Of a stretch of DNA of 64,000 bases, positions 42,012 to 50,793 are shown piece after piece; position 1 is the stretch's first letter; every line of letters starts with the position of its first letter. This DNA is from Castellaniella sp034675905 (GTDB lineage Bacteria; Pseudomonadota; Gammaproteobacteria; Burkholderiales; Burkholderiaceae_B). Location of the stretch: positions 310,001 through 374,000 of the forward strand of contig NZ_JAUCCV010000005.1 in NCBI RefSeq assembly GCF_034675905.1, written 5' to 3'. Below the pieces are notes generated by a model. It was not told where the DNA came from and searched no databases. It saw nothing but the letters and a program-made list of their open reading frames with translations. A program made the translations under genes and the position numbers.

Positions 42012-42874
42012 AGCCCGGCATCCAGCAATTTGACCGCGACGGGAAAGCCGATCACCAGAAAGGTGCAGGGAAAAATGCACAGCACCATGGGAAACAACAT
42101 CTTGACCGGCGCCTGCAGGGCCAGGGTTTCGGCACGGACAAAGCGTTCGCTACGCTGGCGTTCCGCCTGGGTTCGCAACAAAGGTCCCAAGCTCATGCCC
42201 AGGCGGTCCGCCTGCGCCAGCGTCAGCACCAGACTGTGGACGCCGGCAAGATCCGAGCCCTCGGCCCATTGCGCCAGCCAGCGGGCGCGTTCGACCCCGG
42301 TGCGTTCCAGCGCACAGGCATCACGCAGGCTTTGACGCAACGGCCCCGCCGGCGCGTGATCGGCGACCTGGCGCAAGGCGGCCGGCAGGCTGAGGCCGGC
42401 TTCCACACACAAGGTCATGAGATCCAGCATGAACGGCAGTTCTTTCAGCATGGCCTGGCGACGCACCGCCGCCCGCTGGCGCAGGCGCTGATCCGGCCAT
42501 AGATACGCCACCCCTGCGCCTGCCGCCGCCAAAACGGTCACCACGCGCCAGGACTGTTCGGCCAACAGGGCGCCGCCGCCCGTCAACACCAGCCCCGTCC
42601 CTGCCAGCAACAGGCGAGCCGCCAGCCAATGCTCGGCATGCCACGTGTCCGACAGCCCGGCCCGAGGCCCCCAGCGCTGCAAGCGGCGGCGCATGGGCCA
42701 CGTCACCCAGGCGGCGCAGCTGGGCGCCAGGGCCTGCACCCAAGGCCACCAGAACGGCGCCGGCGGCGCATGCGCCCCCCGGGCGGTGTGCGCAACCCAA
42801 GGCCAGCCTGCCACCCAGCACCCCAGGCAGACCGCCAGCGTCGCCAGCATCAGACCCAGCCAGAACCACGTCAT
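42008..42874 (-). CDS. tadC: Flp pilus assembly inner-membrane protein TadC
   Basis: Inner-membrane platform protein (T2SF family), 288 aa. MLDLMTLCVEAGLSLPAALRQVADHAP and LVLTLAQADRLGMSLGPLLRTQAERQRSERFVRAE are the GspF/TadC core, followed by the terminal membrane segments VKMLFPMVLCIFPCTFLVIGFP; further helices lie at the N-terminus. A strong AAGGAGAA ribosome site lies before the ATG. It follows tadB by 38 bp and overlaps the DUF192 gene by 4. Confidence 0.92.
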   Translation of the reverse strand: MTWFWLGLMLATLAVCLGCWVAGWPWVAHTARGAHAPPAPFWWPWVQALAPSCAAWVTWPMRRRLQRWGPRAGLSDTWHAEHWLAARLLLAGTGLVLTGGGALLAEQSWRVVTVLAAAGAGVAYLWPDQRLRQRAAVRRQAMLKELPFMLDLMTLCVEAGLSLPAALRQVADHAPAGPLRQSLRDACALERTGVERARWLAQWAEGSDLAGVHSLVLTLAQADRLGMSLGPLLRTQAERQRSERFVRAETLALQAPVKMLFPMVLCIFPCTFLVIGFPVAVKLLDAGL

Positions 42875-42912
42875 GCCTTATTCTCCTTGAACAATCATGC
42901 AACCTGGCAGAG

Positions 42913-43761
42913 TCAGACATCGATATCGACAACGCGCCGAATCCAGACAATACCCAGCCCTTCGAGCGCCGCAATGGCCAGCAGCACCAAGCAGCCGTAC
43001 CAGGTTCGATACAGCAAGGCCATGGCCTCTGGTTCCAAGCGGCTGAGCACGAGCAGCAGGCACACGGGCAGACCCGCCATGATGTGGCTTTGCATGCGCC
43101 CCTGAGCGGTCAAGGCTCGCACTCTCCCCAACCAATGCTGACGCGCCCTGAGCGTCTGGGCAATGCGTTCCAATGTGTCGGCCAGACTGCCGCCGGTCTG
43201 GGCGGCGATCCCCAGCGCCGAAACCACCAGGCTGCAGGACTCGGTCGGCATGCGGCGATGCAGCTGCCGCAAGGCATCCTGAAACCCCAGGCCCAGGCGC
43301 TGCTCCCGCAGCATCAAGGAAAACTCCTGGGACAAGGGCGGCAGCGACTGCGTCACAATGTGCTGCAGCGCCGGCTGCAGGCCGGCGCCGGCCCGCAGGG
43401 CGCCGGCCAGCGCCTGCATCAGCTCGGGCAATTGCGCATCGAACAGGCGGGCGCGCTGCCGCCGCATCCGCTGCAGCACCAGGGAAGGCGCCATCAGCAG
43501 CCCCGCCAGCACGGGCAGCACCCCCCACCACTGTCCGACCAGCCAGCCTGCCGACAGCAGGGCCACGGCCCCGACCGCCCACCACAGCGGGCGCAGCTGC
43601 GCTGCATCGACAAACAGAAAAGAGTCATCCAGGGTGCGCCGCGTCTCGTCCTGCAGGCGTGAGTCATAATCCCGCCAGTACCGCAGCAGTCGCCCCAACA
43701 ACAGCCAGGCGCCCAGCGCCACACTGAATCCGACCGACAGAATCAACAGGGTGTCTAGCAT
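42913..43761 (-). CDS. tadB: Flp pilus assembly inner-membrane protein TadB
   Basis: Partner platform protein of TadC, 282 aa. Core sequence ARLFDAQLPELMQALAGALRAGAGLQPALQHIV ... RLGLGFQDALRQLHRRMPTESCSLVVSALGIAAQTGGSLADTLERIAQTLRARQHW is characteristic of TadB; hydrophobic segments lie near the N-terminus, about 50-85 and at the C-terminus. Its ATG lies inside the end of the ATPase gene (7-bp overlap), implying tight coupling. Confidence 0.93.
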   Translation of the reverse strand: MLDTLLILSVGFSVALGAWLLLGRLLRYWRDYDSRLQDETRRTLDDSFLFVDAAQLRPLWWAVGAVALLSAGWLVGQWWGVLPVLAGLLMAPSLVLQRMRRQRARLFDAQLPELMQALAGALRAGAGLQPALQHIVTQSLPPLSQEFSLMLREQRLGLGFQDALRQLHRRMPTESCSLVVSALGIAAQTGGSLADTLERIAQTLRARQHWLGRVRALTAQGRMQSHIMAGLPVCLLLVLSRLEPEAMALLYRTWYGCLVLLAIAALEGLGIVWIRRVVDIDV

Positions 43762-45578
43762 GACGCCGCCTGCGCACTATCGCCCAGCACCGCCTGCCCC
43801 TGGCGCACCGAGCGTTGCGAAAAAAGCTGGGTATCCAGGGCAGCGACCCCATTGAAGCCTTCCGGCATCAGACCGCAGCCGGCAAAGATGGCCGGCGGGC
43901 CTGCTTGGGCGACGAATAGCTCCTGTAATTGAATGCGGCCGCTTTCAATGCCCGTCACCTGCACGATGGCGCTGATCAGCCGCCGCCCGTCGGCAGTCCG
44001 CACCAGCTGCACAATTAGATCGATGCTGGCAGCGATATGTTCGCGCACCGCCGCCAGGGGCAGATCCATGCCGGCCATCAGAATCATGGTCTCCAGGCGT
44101 CCCAGAGCATCCCGGGGACTGTTGGCATGCAAGGTGGTCAGCGATCCCTCGTGTCCCGTATTCATGGCGGCCAGCATGTCAAAGGCCTCGGCGCCCCGGC
44201 ATTCCCCCACGACGATACGGTCAGGCCGCATGCGCAGCGCATTGCGCACCAGATCCCGGATTTCTACGCGCCCGCGCCCCTCCAGATTGGGAGGCCGGGC
44301 CTCCAGGCTGACAAGATGACGGTGATTGAGCCGCAGCTCGGCGGCATCTTCGATGGTGATGATGCGCTCGCCCGCCGGAATGGCGTTGGACAGGATGTTC
44401 AGCAGGCTGGTCTTGCCCGATCCGGTACCGCCGGAGACCAGCAGGCTCTTCCGGTGCCGGACGCAATGTGTCAGAAACGTCGCCATCGCTTCATCCAGCG
44501 CACCGACCGTCAGCAGATCCCGCATATCCAAGCGCCGTTTCGGGAACTTGCGAATCGTCAGACTGGCGCCGCGCAAGGCCACCGGCGCAATCACCGCGTT
44601 GACGCGCGAGCCGTCGCGCAAACGCGCATCCACCATGGGAGCGCTGTCGTCGATCCGGCGCCCCAGCGGCGCCACGATACGATCGATGATGCCCAGCACG
44701 GCCTGCTCGCTGCTGAAACTGGCTGGATCACGCACCAGGCAGCCAGCCCGCTCGACAAAGATTTCATCATGGCGGTTGACCATGATTTCCGTCACGCCAG
44801 GATCCGCCAGCAAAGGTTCCAGCGGCCCCAGGCCGACAGCCTCGTCGACCAGCCCCTGCAGCAGAACGCCGCGATCCAGGTGTGCGGGCAGGCCTTCATC
44901 TGCCTCGATCAGCTCGGTCAGCACCCGTGTCGCCTCGGATCGCAAAGCAGCATCGCTCATGCCGCCGATATCTCTGCGGCGCAGCTGCAAGGCCCTGATC
45001 AGCCCCTCGTGCAGACGCCGCCGATGCGCGTGCCAATCCGGTGAAACAGGGTCTGGCGCGAGTGCGGCCTCTTCCTCGGCAAAAGACGCACCATCAGGCA
45101 CCGCCCTGGAATCGACCGTCTGCGCCCCCACGCTGTCTGCCATTGCCAGCAGCGTCTTATCACCCCCAGACGACACAGCGGGCTCAGGCAGACGGACGGC
45201 TCGATCCGCCGATTCAAGACCAGGAAGGCCTGCCGGTCCCGAAGGATCATGTCCCAAAGGCGGCGGCCCCCCATCAAGCGCGCCGCCCAGCAAATGCATG
45301 CGGATCAGACAAGGGCCGATCAGCAATTCGTCTTCCGGCTGCAATGGTCCATAAGACGCGACCCGGCGGCCATTGACGGTGGAACCGAAAATCGAACCCA
45401 GGTCCTCCACCCATACCTCGTTGTCACGACACAGCACCCGTGCATGGCGACGGGCCACCCGCCAGCCTTTCAACACCAGCCCGCACTCCGGTTCGCGGCC
45501 GATCAGCAGGGGCACGGCATGCACCTCGTGCAGACGGCGGCCATCTTCGAAATGCAGATCCAGGGCGATATCATTCAT
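43755..45578 (-). CDS. FHA-CpaF fusion: pilus assembly/secretion ATPase with N-terminal FHA domain
   Basis: Hexameric ATPase that powers Flp pilus assembly (TadA/CpaF), fused to a phosphothreonine-binding FHA domain. 607 aa from ATG 45576-45578. FHA about 1-97: LLIGREPECGLVLKGWRVARRHARVL and VEDLGSIFGSTVNGRRV. A Pro/Asp-rich linker spans about 98-190. The CpaF part follows: VTEIMVNRHDEIFVERAG, Walker A GGTGSGKT (383-390), Asp box IITIEDAAELRL, Walker B RPDRIVVGECRGAEAFDMLAAMNTGHEGSLTTLHANS. Overlaps cpaC by ATGA and tadB by 7 bp. The fusion suggests activity gated by Ser/Thr phosphorylation, which is inference. Confidence 0.9.
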   Translation of the reverse strand: MNDIALDLHFEDGRRLHEVHAVPLLIGREPECGLVLKGWRVARRHARVLCRDNEVWVEDLGSIFGSTVNGRRVASYGPLQPEDELLIGPCLIRMHLLGGALDGGPPPLGHDPSGPAGLPGLESADRAVRLPEPAVSSGGDKTLLAMADSVGAQTVDSRAVPDGASFAEEEAALAPDPVSPDWHAHRRRLHEGLIRALQLRRRDIGGMSDAALRSEATRVLTELIEADEGLPAHLDRGVLLQGLVDEAVGLGPLEPLLADPGVTEIMVNRHDEIFVERAGCLVRDPASFSSEQAVLGIIDRIVAPLGRRIDDSAPMVDARLRDGSRVNAVIAPVALRGASLTIRKFPKRRLDMRDLLTVGALDEAMATFLTHCVRHRKSLLVSGGTGSGKTSLLNILSNAIPAGERIITIEDAAELRLNHRHLVSLEARPPNLEGRGRVEIRDLVRNALRMRPDRIVVGECRGAEAFDMLAAMNTGHEGSLTTLHANSPRDALGRLETMILMAGMDLPLAAVREHIAASIDLIVQLVRTADGRRLISAIVQVTGIESGRIQLQELFVAQAGPPAIFAGCGLMPEGFNGVAALDTQLFSQRSVRQGQAVLGDSAQAASC

Positions 45579-47038
45579 GGCTGCACCCCCGGCGCCGCCT
45601 GCCATTGGGACCTCGGCCCGACAGCGCGCGGATCCCAGCCCTCCCGAGTGGCCGGAGGGCGGACAGATTCAGGCGCCCGGATGGGATTCATCAGACTGGG
45701 CGCTTGGGGGAAAGCCTGCTGCAGCATGGCAGCCGTGCGCCCGATACGGGTCCGCACATCGGGATGGTCTGCCGTCACCAGCTGAGGCGTCACCAGAATG
45801 GCAAGCTCGGTCTCGTTGCGCTGAAAGCGGGTAGAACGGAACAGCGCGCCCAGCACCGGCAGGTTCCCCAGTCCAGGGACGCGGTCCACATTATCTGCCG
45901 TATCACGGGATAGAAAACCGGCCAGCACCAGCGTCTGCCCCGAACGGACGTTGAACTCCGTCGCCGTGCGCCGCGTCTTCAGCGAAGGGCCGCCGGGTAC
46001 GGACAAGGCGGTATCCACGGAACTGACCTCGACCTCGATGCGCGAACGCACGGCGCCGCTGCGCTCTACCGAGGGTGTGATACGCAAGGACACCCCATAT
46101 GGTTTGAACGCCGTCTGCGTATTTCCATTGCGATCCACCGTGCTGTAGGGGACCTCACCACCAGCCAGGAACTCAGCGGTCGCACCGCTGCGGGCCAGCA
46201 GCTGCGGCTGCGCCAGCACCACGGCCCGCCCTTCCTGGGCCAGCAAATTGAGCTTGGCCGACAGCAGCGCATTGAGCCCGAAATATCCCGCCCCCTGCGC
46301 CGCCGGGAACATCAACGGCAGCACAGTTTCACCAGGCCGCTCGGCAAAACGCCGCGACCCGCCGTCCCAACCCAGGCCCGTATTGACGCCGCCCGCGCTC
46401 TGGGGATCCCATCGCAGGCCCAATTCCCGCAACAGTGTTTTGGGCGCCTCGACCACCTGGACGTCGAGCAGCACCATCTGGTCCCACCCCACCGCACCCG
46501 TGAAGTCCAGCAGCTGCGGATAACGGCGGCCCAGTTCCGCCAGGCGCTGGCGATCCGCATCGGACAGATCATCGCCTTCGATCAGGAGCTTGTCTCCCAG
46601 TGAAGTGACTCGGGCGCCGGGAATACGCTGCAGCACCGTGCGCAGTTCATCCTGCAACTGGCGGGCGCCTTCTGGGGAAACCTCGACGGCATAGCGGGAC
46701 ACCTGACCATCGGCCGTCCAGGCGTGCAAGGTGCTAAAGCCAGGTTTGCGGGCGAACAGAATGACCTCGCGGTCGTCTGTGCTGACGGCGTTGATGATCT
46801 GACCATCGCCCACCGCCACTCGCGCCACACCGGGAATCCCCAGCACTCGCACCTCGCCCGCCTGCAAAGAGACCAGGGTTTCCGGCGCTGCGGCTTGGAT
46901 GCGGGCATGCCAAGCCACCGCCAACAGCACGCTGAGCCACGCGCAAATCCATCGCCGCCCCGCCAGCCAGCGGCCAGTCTGGCCTCCCAGCCTCTTATCG
47001 ACCGCCGATAGGCGACGGCATCGCTGTGCGCGGTTCAT
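45575..47038 (-). CDS. cpaC: Flp pilus outer-membrane secretin (CpaC/RcpA)
   Basis: Outer-membrane channel of the Tad system, 487 aa. Signal peptide about 1-49 (WICAWLSVLLAVAWHARIQA). The pilus N-terminal domain (VRVLGIPGVARVAVGDGQIINAVS) is followed by a BON-like part and the secretin domain ending in LVLAGFLSRDTADNVDRVPGLGNLPVLGALFRSTRFQRNETELAILVTPQLV, the hallmark secretin block. Overlaps cpaB upstream and the FHA-CpaF gene downstream by ATGA. Confidence 0.94.
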   Translation of the reverse strand: MNRAQRCRRLSAVDKRLGGQTGRWLAGRRWICAWLSVLLAVAWHARIQAAAPETLVSLQAGEVRVLGIPGVARVAVGDGQIINAVSTDDREVILFARKPGFSTLHAWTADGQVSRYAVEVSPEGARQLQDELRTVLQRIPGARVTSLGDKLLIEGDDLSDADRQRLAELGRRYPQLLDFTGAVGWDQMVLLDVQVVEAPKTLLRELGLRWDPQSAGGVNTGLGWDGGSRRFAERPGETVLPLMFPAAQGAGYFGLNALLSAKLNLLAQEGRAVVLAQPQLLARSGATAEFLAGGEVPYSTVDRNGNTQTAFKPYGVSLRITPSVERSGAVRSRIEVEVSSVDTALSVPGGPSLKTRRTATEFNVRSGQTLVLAGFLSRDTADNVDRVPGLGNLPVLGALFRSTRFQRNETELAILVTPQLVTADHPDVRTRIGRTAAMLQQAFPQAPSLMNPIRAPESVRPPATREGWDPRAVGPRSQWQAAPGVQP

Positions 47039-48072
47039 GGTTGAGCCTCCGGGTCGCGCACTATCTGGAGATCTCCCTGCCAGGGCGCCGTATGAACGGA
47101 GTCATCCCTATCCATCCCGGAGAAATCCGGTATCAGGCCTGATCTGCTCGGCTCAGTCAGCGGACCGCCCGATCCATCACGCCGCCAGGCGCTGCTCAGG
47201 GACTGCCGGGACGGCAGATCGAACAGGCCGCTGCCGTCGCCCGGCACGCCACGCCCAGGGACGGCCCAGGACGGCATGCCCTGGGCTTTGGAGCCGCCAT
47301 ACAAAATCACGGCCTTGCGCACAGCGGGCGTGGGCGGCGGATTGACGCCCAACAACGCGGCCAGATCGCCTCTGGCCGCCCGCCGGTCGGCTTGATCGTC
47401 CTCTGGATGGCGCAAAATCGCGGTCAGCGTACCTGCCTGTCGCGCGGCCACCAGTTTCACCACATCGTCGGGCGCGGCATCCAGCGTTACGGTTGAATAC
47501 GACATCTCGTCGGCGCTGCCCCCCGTCGTGCGCGTTTCCCGACCGGTCGCCAACACCAGCACCCCTTGCAGCAAGGGGGCCGTCAGGCGCTTGCGCCGAT
47601 GGTCGAAAGAGACATACAGATCGATCAAGTCCCCCGGCTGCAGCAGGCCGGACAGCGAATTGACCTGATCAACCGGCAGCGTGATCGCCCGTCGGCCTGG
47701 AACCAGATGCGCGGAAAAAGCCGTTTGCGGCTGCAGGGTATGCACCGCCAGGATGGCATCGCCTGCTTTCAGCGCCGCCGTCAGCACCCGGCCCTCCAGA
47801 TCCGCATAGCGAGCGGCGGGCAAGCTGTCATGCCCCACCCACTGGGCCGGAAAGCTGCGCAGAGCCAGATGATCGGACAGCAGGCGCGTGCCAGCCGGCA
47901 GATCCTGCGCCGCCACAATGCGTTCCACCATCGGCAGGCGGGCCTGATCTTCGGCCTGCTGGATCCGTTCGCGCACATGCAGGGCCAGAAAGACGGCGGC
48001 CAAGGCCCCGACACCCAAGGCCAGCACCGCCAAGATGGCAGCCCGGGGAACCCGGATCAGAGACAGTGTCAT
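47035..48072 (-). CDS. cpaB: Flp pilus assembly protein CpaB/RcpC
   Basis: Periplasmic protein with an N-terminal membrane anchor that works with the secretin. 345 aa from ATG 48070-48072 (MTLSLIRVPRAAILAVLALGVGALAAVFLAL). The SAF domain (VERIVAAQDLPAGTRLLSDHLALRSFPAQWV) and the RcpC region (GRRAITLPVDQVNSLSGLLQPGDLIDLYV) are clear. The C-terminal third is Pro/Ser-rich and diverged. Overlaps neighbours on both sides by ATGA. Confidence 0.92.
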   Translation of the reverse strand: MTLSLIRVPRAAILAVLALGVGALAAVFLALHVRERIQQAEDQARLPMVERIVAAQDLPAGTRLLSDHLALRSFPAQWVGHDSLPAARYADLEGRVLTAALKAGDAILAVHTLQPQTAFSAHLVPGRRAITLPVDQVNSLSGLLQPGDLIDLYVSFDHRRKRLTAPLLQGVLVLATGRETRTTGGSADEMSYSTVTLDAAPDDVVKLVAARQAGTLTAILRHPEDDQADRRAARGDLAALLGVNPPPTPAVRKAVILYGGSKAQGMPSWAVPGRGVPGDGSGLFDLPSRQSLSSAWRRDGSGGPLTEPSRSGLIPDFSGMDRDDSVHTAPWQGDLQIVRDPEAQP

Positions 48073-48773
48073 GCAGGCTCCTTGGGGTGATGCCGAAACG
48101 TCAAGGCGACAGAACCTGGACGGGCATGCAGGTGAACGGACAGACGGCCGATGTCGGGATGCCGCCATTCAGCAGGCAGCAGCGAGGCATTCGCCGCCAC
48201 TGCCCCCGAGGCAGGCTCGGCGGCAGACCAGCGGGCGGCGCGCAAGGCCCGCCCCACGGTCTGCGCCACCTGAGACAAGGTCCCCGGGCAATCAAAGCTG
48301 CTCAGCGACGCCGGGTCGCCCGGAGGGCGATCCGCTACCTGGAACACCCGACGGGCGTCTACCGGCGCCAGACCGGCGGGATCAAATCCGACGACAGGCG
48401 CTGAAGCGGGCATCAGCCGGGATACCAGGCCGATAGCGCCGCCCGCACCGGGCTGCAATTGCGCCAACCAATGCTCGGCCCCCTGCCCGCCCGATAGCCA
48501 CAGCACGGTCCCGGCAAACTGCAGCCGTGTCAGCCGCATCCCGGACGCTGCCGCCAGTTGCCGGGCAGCCTGCACAGGGGCCACCGGCGCCTGAAAATAC
48601 TGCAGGGACACGCGCGCCCCCGGCACATCGAACTGTTGCAGACGAGCCCAGACCCATCCTGCCTGCCGCCCCGTGTCAGCCGGATGCCAGGCTTGTGCAA
48701 CCACTGTGCCTCCCGGCGCAACGGCCAAGCCCAGCCCCATCAAGCATCCCAAGATCCTTCGCAGCAGATTCAT
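48069..48773 (-). CDS. Unrecognised secreted protein in the tad operon
   Basis: 234 aa from ATG 48771-48773. A signal peptide (MNLLRRILGCLMGLGLAV, likely cut after VVAQA near 27) predicts a periplasmic or outer-membrane-associated protein. The mature part has no motif I can name; there are repeated short beta-like segments (ARVSLQYFQAPVAPVQAARQL, LQFAGTVLWLSGG), one Cys (FDCPG) and a C-terminal IGRLSVHLHARPGSVALTFRHH. Start and stop overlap the TadE-like and cpaB genes by ATGA, so it is a genuine operon member. Position suggests a pilus or secretin accessory. Confidence 0.8.
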   Translation of the reverse strand: MNLLRRILGCLMGLGLAVAPGGTVVAQAWHPADTGRQAGWVWARLQQFDVPGARVSLQYFQAPVAPVQAARQLAAASGMRLTRLQFAGTVLWLSGGQGAEHWLAQLQPGAGGAIGLVSRLMPASAPVVGFDPAGLAPVDARRVFQVADRPPGDPASLSSFDCPGTLSQVAQTVGRALRAARWSAAEPASGAVAANASLLPAEWRHPDIGRLSVHLHARPGSVALTFRHHPKEPA

Positions 48774-49489
48774 GGCGCCCCCCACTGCCTTATGTGACGC
48801 GCGGGTACGCTGGCGCTCCAGGCGCCCAGCCAATCCCATTGCGGACGGGTACGTCCCCAGGCCGCATCCACGCCCTGCAGACGCCGATCCACCGCCTGTC
48901 CCGCTGCCTGCGAGACGCTTACATAGCGCCCCCACAGCTGTCCGCTGCCACCCAACACAGTCTGGGCGGCAAGGTCCCCGGACGCGGCTCCTGCGCCGCG
49001 CAGAATGGCCGTATGGCGCTGTAGGGACACTGCCAGCCGATCAAAATCCCATAGACGCCCCGATGTCTGCCCCTGACCTGCCGTACGGGCGCTGGCCTGG
49101 ATGCGCCAGAAAGTCTCGTCGCCCAGCTGCAGTTCCTGGCGCGCCAGCGCGGCCCCCGCCACAGGATCTCCCGGCCACCGGCCCGAGCGGACCCGCGAGG
49201 CGTCCAGGCGCAAGCCGACGCGATCGGGCAACAGAGCGCTGCCTTGCCGGGTCTGTCCATGCTGGCCAGAGGCCTGGCTGTCGTCCACTGCCTGCGCGGC
49301 CAGATCGGTATCGGTGATCCCTTGGTGCGCCCAGGCGAACGCAGCTTGGCGGCTGGCATGCGACAACTGCAGCGCAGCATCCTGCACACGCCCCAGCCAC
49401 GCCACACCCAACCACAGGCTGGCCAATGCACCCAACACCACCAGGGATTCGGCCAGCGCCTGGCCGCGTTGAGCCTCCATGGATGTCAT
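48770..49489 (-). CDS. TadE-like pseudopilin
   Basis: Minor pilin-like protein of the Tad system, 239 aa. The N-terminus MTSMEAQRG-QALAESLVVLGALASLWLG has a short leader ending in Gly9, Glu at +5 of the mature protein and a hydrophobic helix: the prepilin peptidase pattern shared by TadE and Flp. The remainder is periplasmic and not conserved enough to classify further. It starts 1 base after the TadG-like stop and overlaps the next gene by ATGA. Confidence 0.82.
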   Translation of the reverse strand: MTSMEAQRGQALAESLVVLGALASLWLGVAWLGRVQDAALQLSHASRQAAFAWAHQGITDTDLAAQAVDDSQASGQHGQTRQGSALLPDRVGLRLDASRVRSGRWPGDPVAGAALARQELQLGDETFWRIQASARTAGQGQTSGRLWDFDRLAVSLQRHTAILRGAGAASGDLAAQTVLGGSGQLWGRYVSVSQAAGQAVDRRLQGVDAAWGRTRPQWDWLGAWSASVPARHIRQWGAP

Positions 49490-49490
49490 C

Positions 49491-50792
49491 TCAGTCCCCC
49501 GGCAATGTCAGCAGCGGCGCAGACAGCCGCGCCTGCCAATAGGGATGAAACAGATTGGCAGCCTCGTCCCGTCCATCCGCCCGCGGATCCGGGCGGGAAA
49601 ACAGGGTTTCCGCCGCGCTGCGGGCGCGCATCGGCACACCCGCGGCGTCGTCCAGCGCTAACTGCACGACAAAGCCCGTCGCCGCCTGGCGATCCATTCC
49701 AGGCGCCACATCCAGGTAGCCCCCCAGCCCCCGCGAAGGCCACAGCCGCCGGTTTTGCATGGCGTAGGAATTCGCCAGAGGGTTGGCCTGGCCATCCAGC
49801 AGATCCCATTGCGTCGCTGCTTGCACCCAGCGCCAGAAATCCTGCTCAGAGAAATCCTGAGGCGCATCGTCCGCATGGTCTGCTTCGATGGCCTGGCCCG
49901 GCTGCGCGGGCATCCAGGCCCAGCCCATGGCATATTCGCGGTAGTAACAGCCGATCCATCGATTGGAGCGCACCGCATGATAAGACTGCGTATCCCCCGA
50001 CTGCCAGCGCCCGGACGCATCCAGAGCGGTTTCACCCCGACGGCGCAATTCATGCCGCAGCTGCGGACAGCGGGGATCGACTGACCAGGCGTTCTGCGCC
50101 GTGGCGTGACGCGGCCCCAGAAAGGCGTACAAACCCGCCATATCCCGCACCAGCTGGAACAAGGCGGCATCCGCCGGACGCGCACGCAATAGGCGCGGCC
50201 AGGCATCATCGGACACCACCGGTTGCAGCGTCTGTGCAGGCCGATCCGGATAATGCGCCGCCAAGGCGCCACGGATGGCATCCAGGCGCGCTTGCGGCAA
50301 GCCCTGCACCAAGGCGCGGGACAGATCCTGCGCATAGTCATGGACAAAGGACTCGTGCGCCGCAAAGGCCTGCCCCAGCGGACCGTCGGGCTGCGCCTGG
50401 ACGTCCAATCCCGTCGCAGCGGCAGCCGCCAGATAGGCCCGCCCCTGATCTGCTCCGAACAACATGCCGATCAGGTAGGCGGGAGGATTGCCCTGCGCCA
50501 GCCGCTGCGCCTGCGTGCCGCCATAATGCGCCCAGCTGCCCAGCGTCAGCAGATGCGCCATCGCCAGTTGATGGGCCAGTCGGGCGCGATTCAGGTAGGA
50601 CAGAAAATTCAGCGTGCGGGCCTGAACCAGCGCCCCGCTATAAGCGGCGGCATCCAGGCCATGCACCATCCTGGCCTTGGTAGCGATGACCTGTCCGGCG
50701 CCGAAATACCGCAACCACGCCAGGCTCAGCACCGCCGCCAGCAGCATGCCCAGCACCAGCACCTGCCCTTTCTGAGAGTGATGGTTCATCAT
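49491..50792 (-). CDS. TadG-like pilus assembly protein
   Basis: 433 aa. The N-terminus MMNHHSQKGQVLVLGMLLAAVLSLAWLRYF resembles TadG_N: Gly-Gln then a hydrophobic anchor, but without Glu at +5, so it is probably a membrane-anchored rather than processed pilin. GLDAAAYSGALVQARTLNFLSYLNRARLAHQLAMAHLLT follows, typical of the Tad-like class found in betaproteobacteria. A large extracytoplasmic region makes up the rest. One base separates it from the pilin gene upstream. Confidence 0.8.
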   Translation of the reverse strand: MMNHHSQKGQVLVLGMLLAAVLSLAWLRYFGAGQVIATKARMVHGLDAAAYSGALVQARTLNFLSYLNRARLAHQLAMAHLLTLGSWAHYGGTQAQRLAQGNPPAYLIGMLFGADQGRAYLAAAAATGLDVQAQPDGPLGQAFAAHESFVHDYAQDLSRALVQGLPQARLDAIRGALAAHYPDRPAQTLQPVVSDDAWPRLLRARPADAALFQLVRDMAGLYAFLGPRHATAQNAWSVDPRCPQLRHELRRRGETALDASGRWQSGDTQSYHAVRSNRWIGCYYREYAMGWAWMPAQPGQAIEADHADDAPQDFSEQDFWRWVQAATQWDLLDGQANPLANSYAMQNRRLWPSRGLGGYLDVAPGMDRQAATGFVVQLALDDAAGVPMRARSAAETLFSRPDPRADGRDEAANLFHPYWQARLSAPLLTLPGD

Positions 50793-50793
50793 G

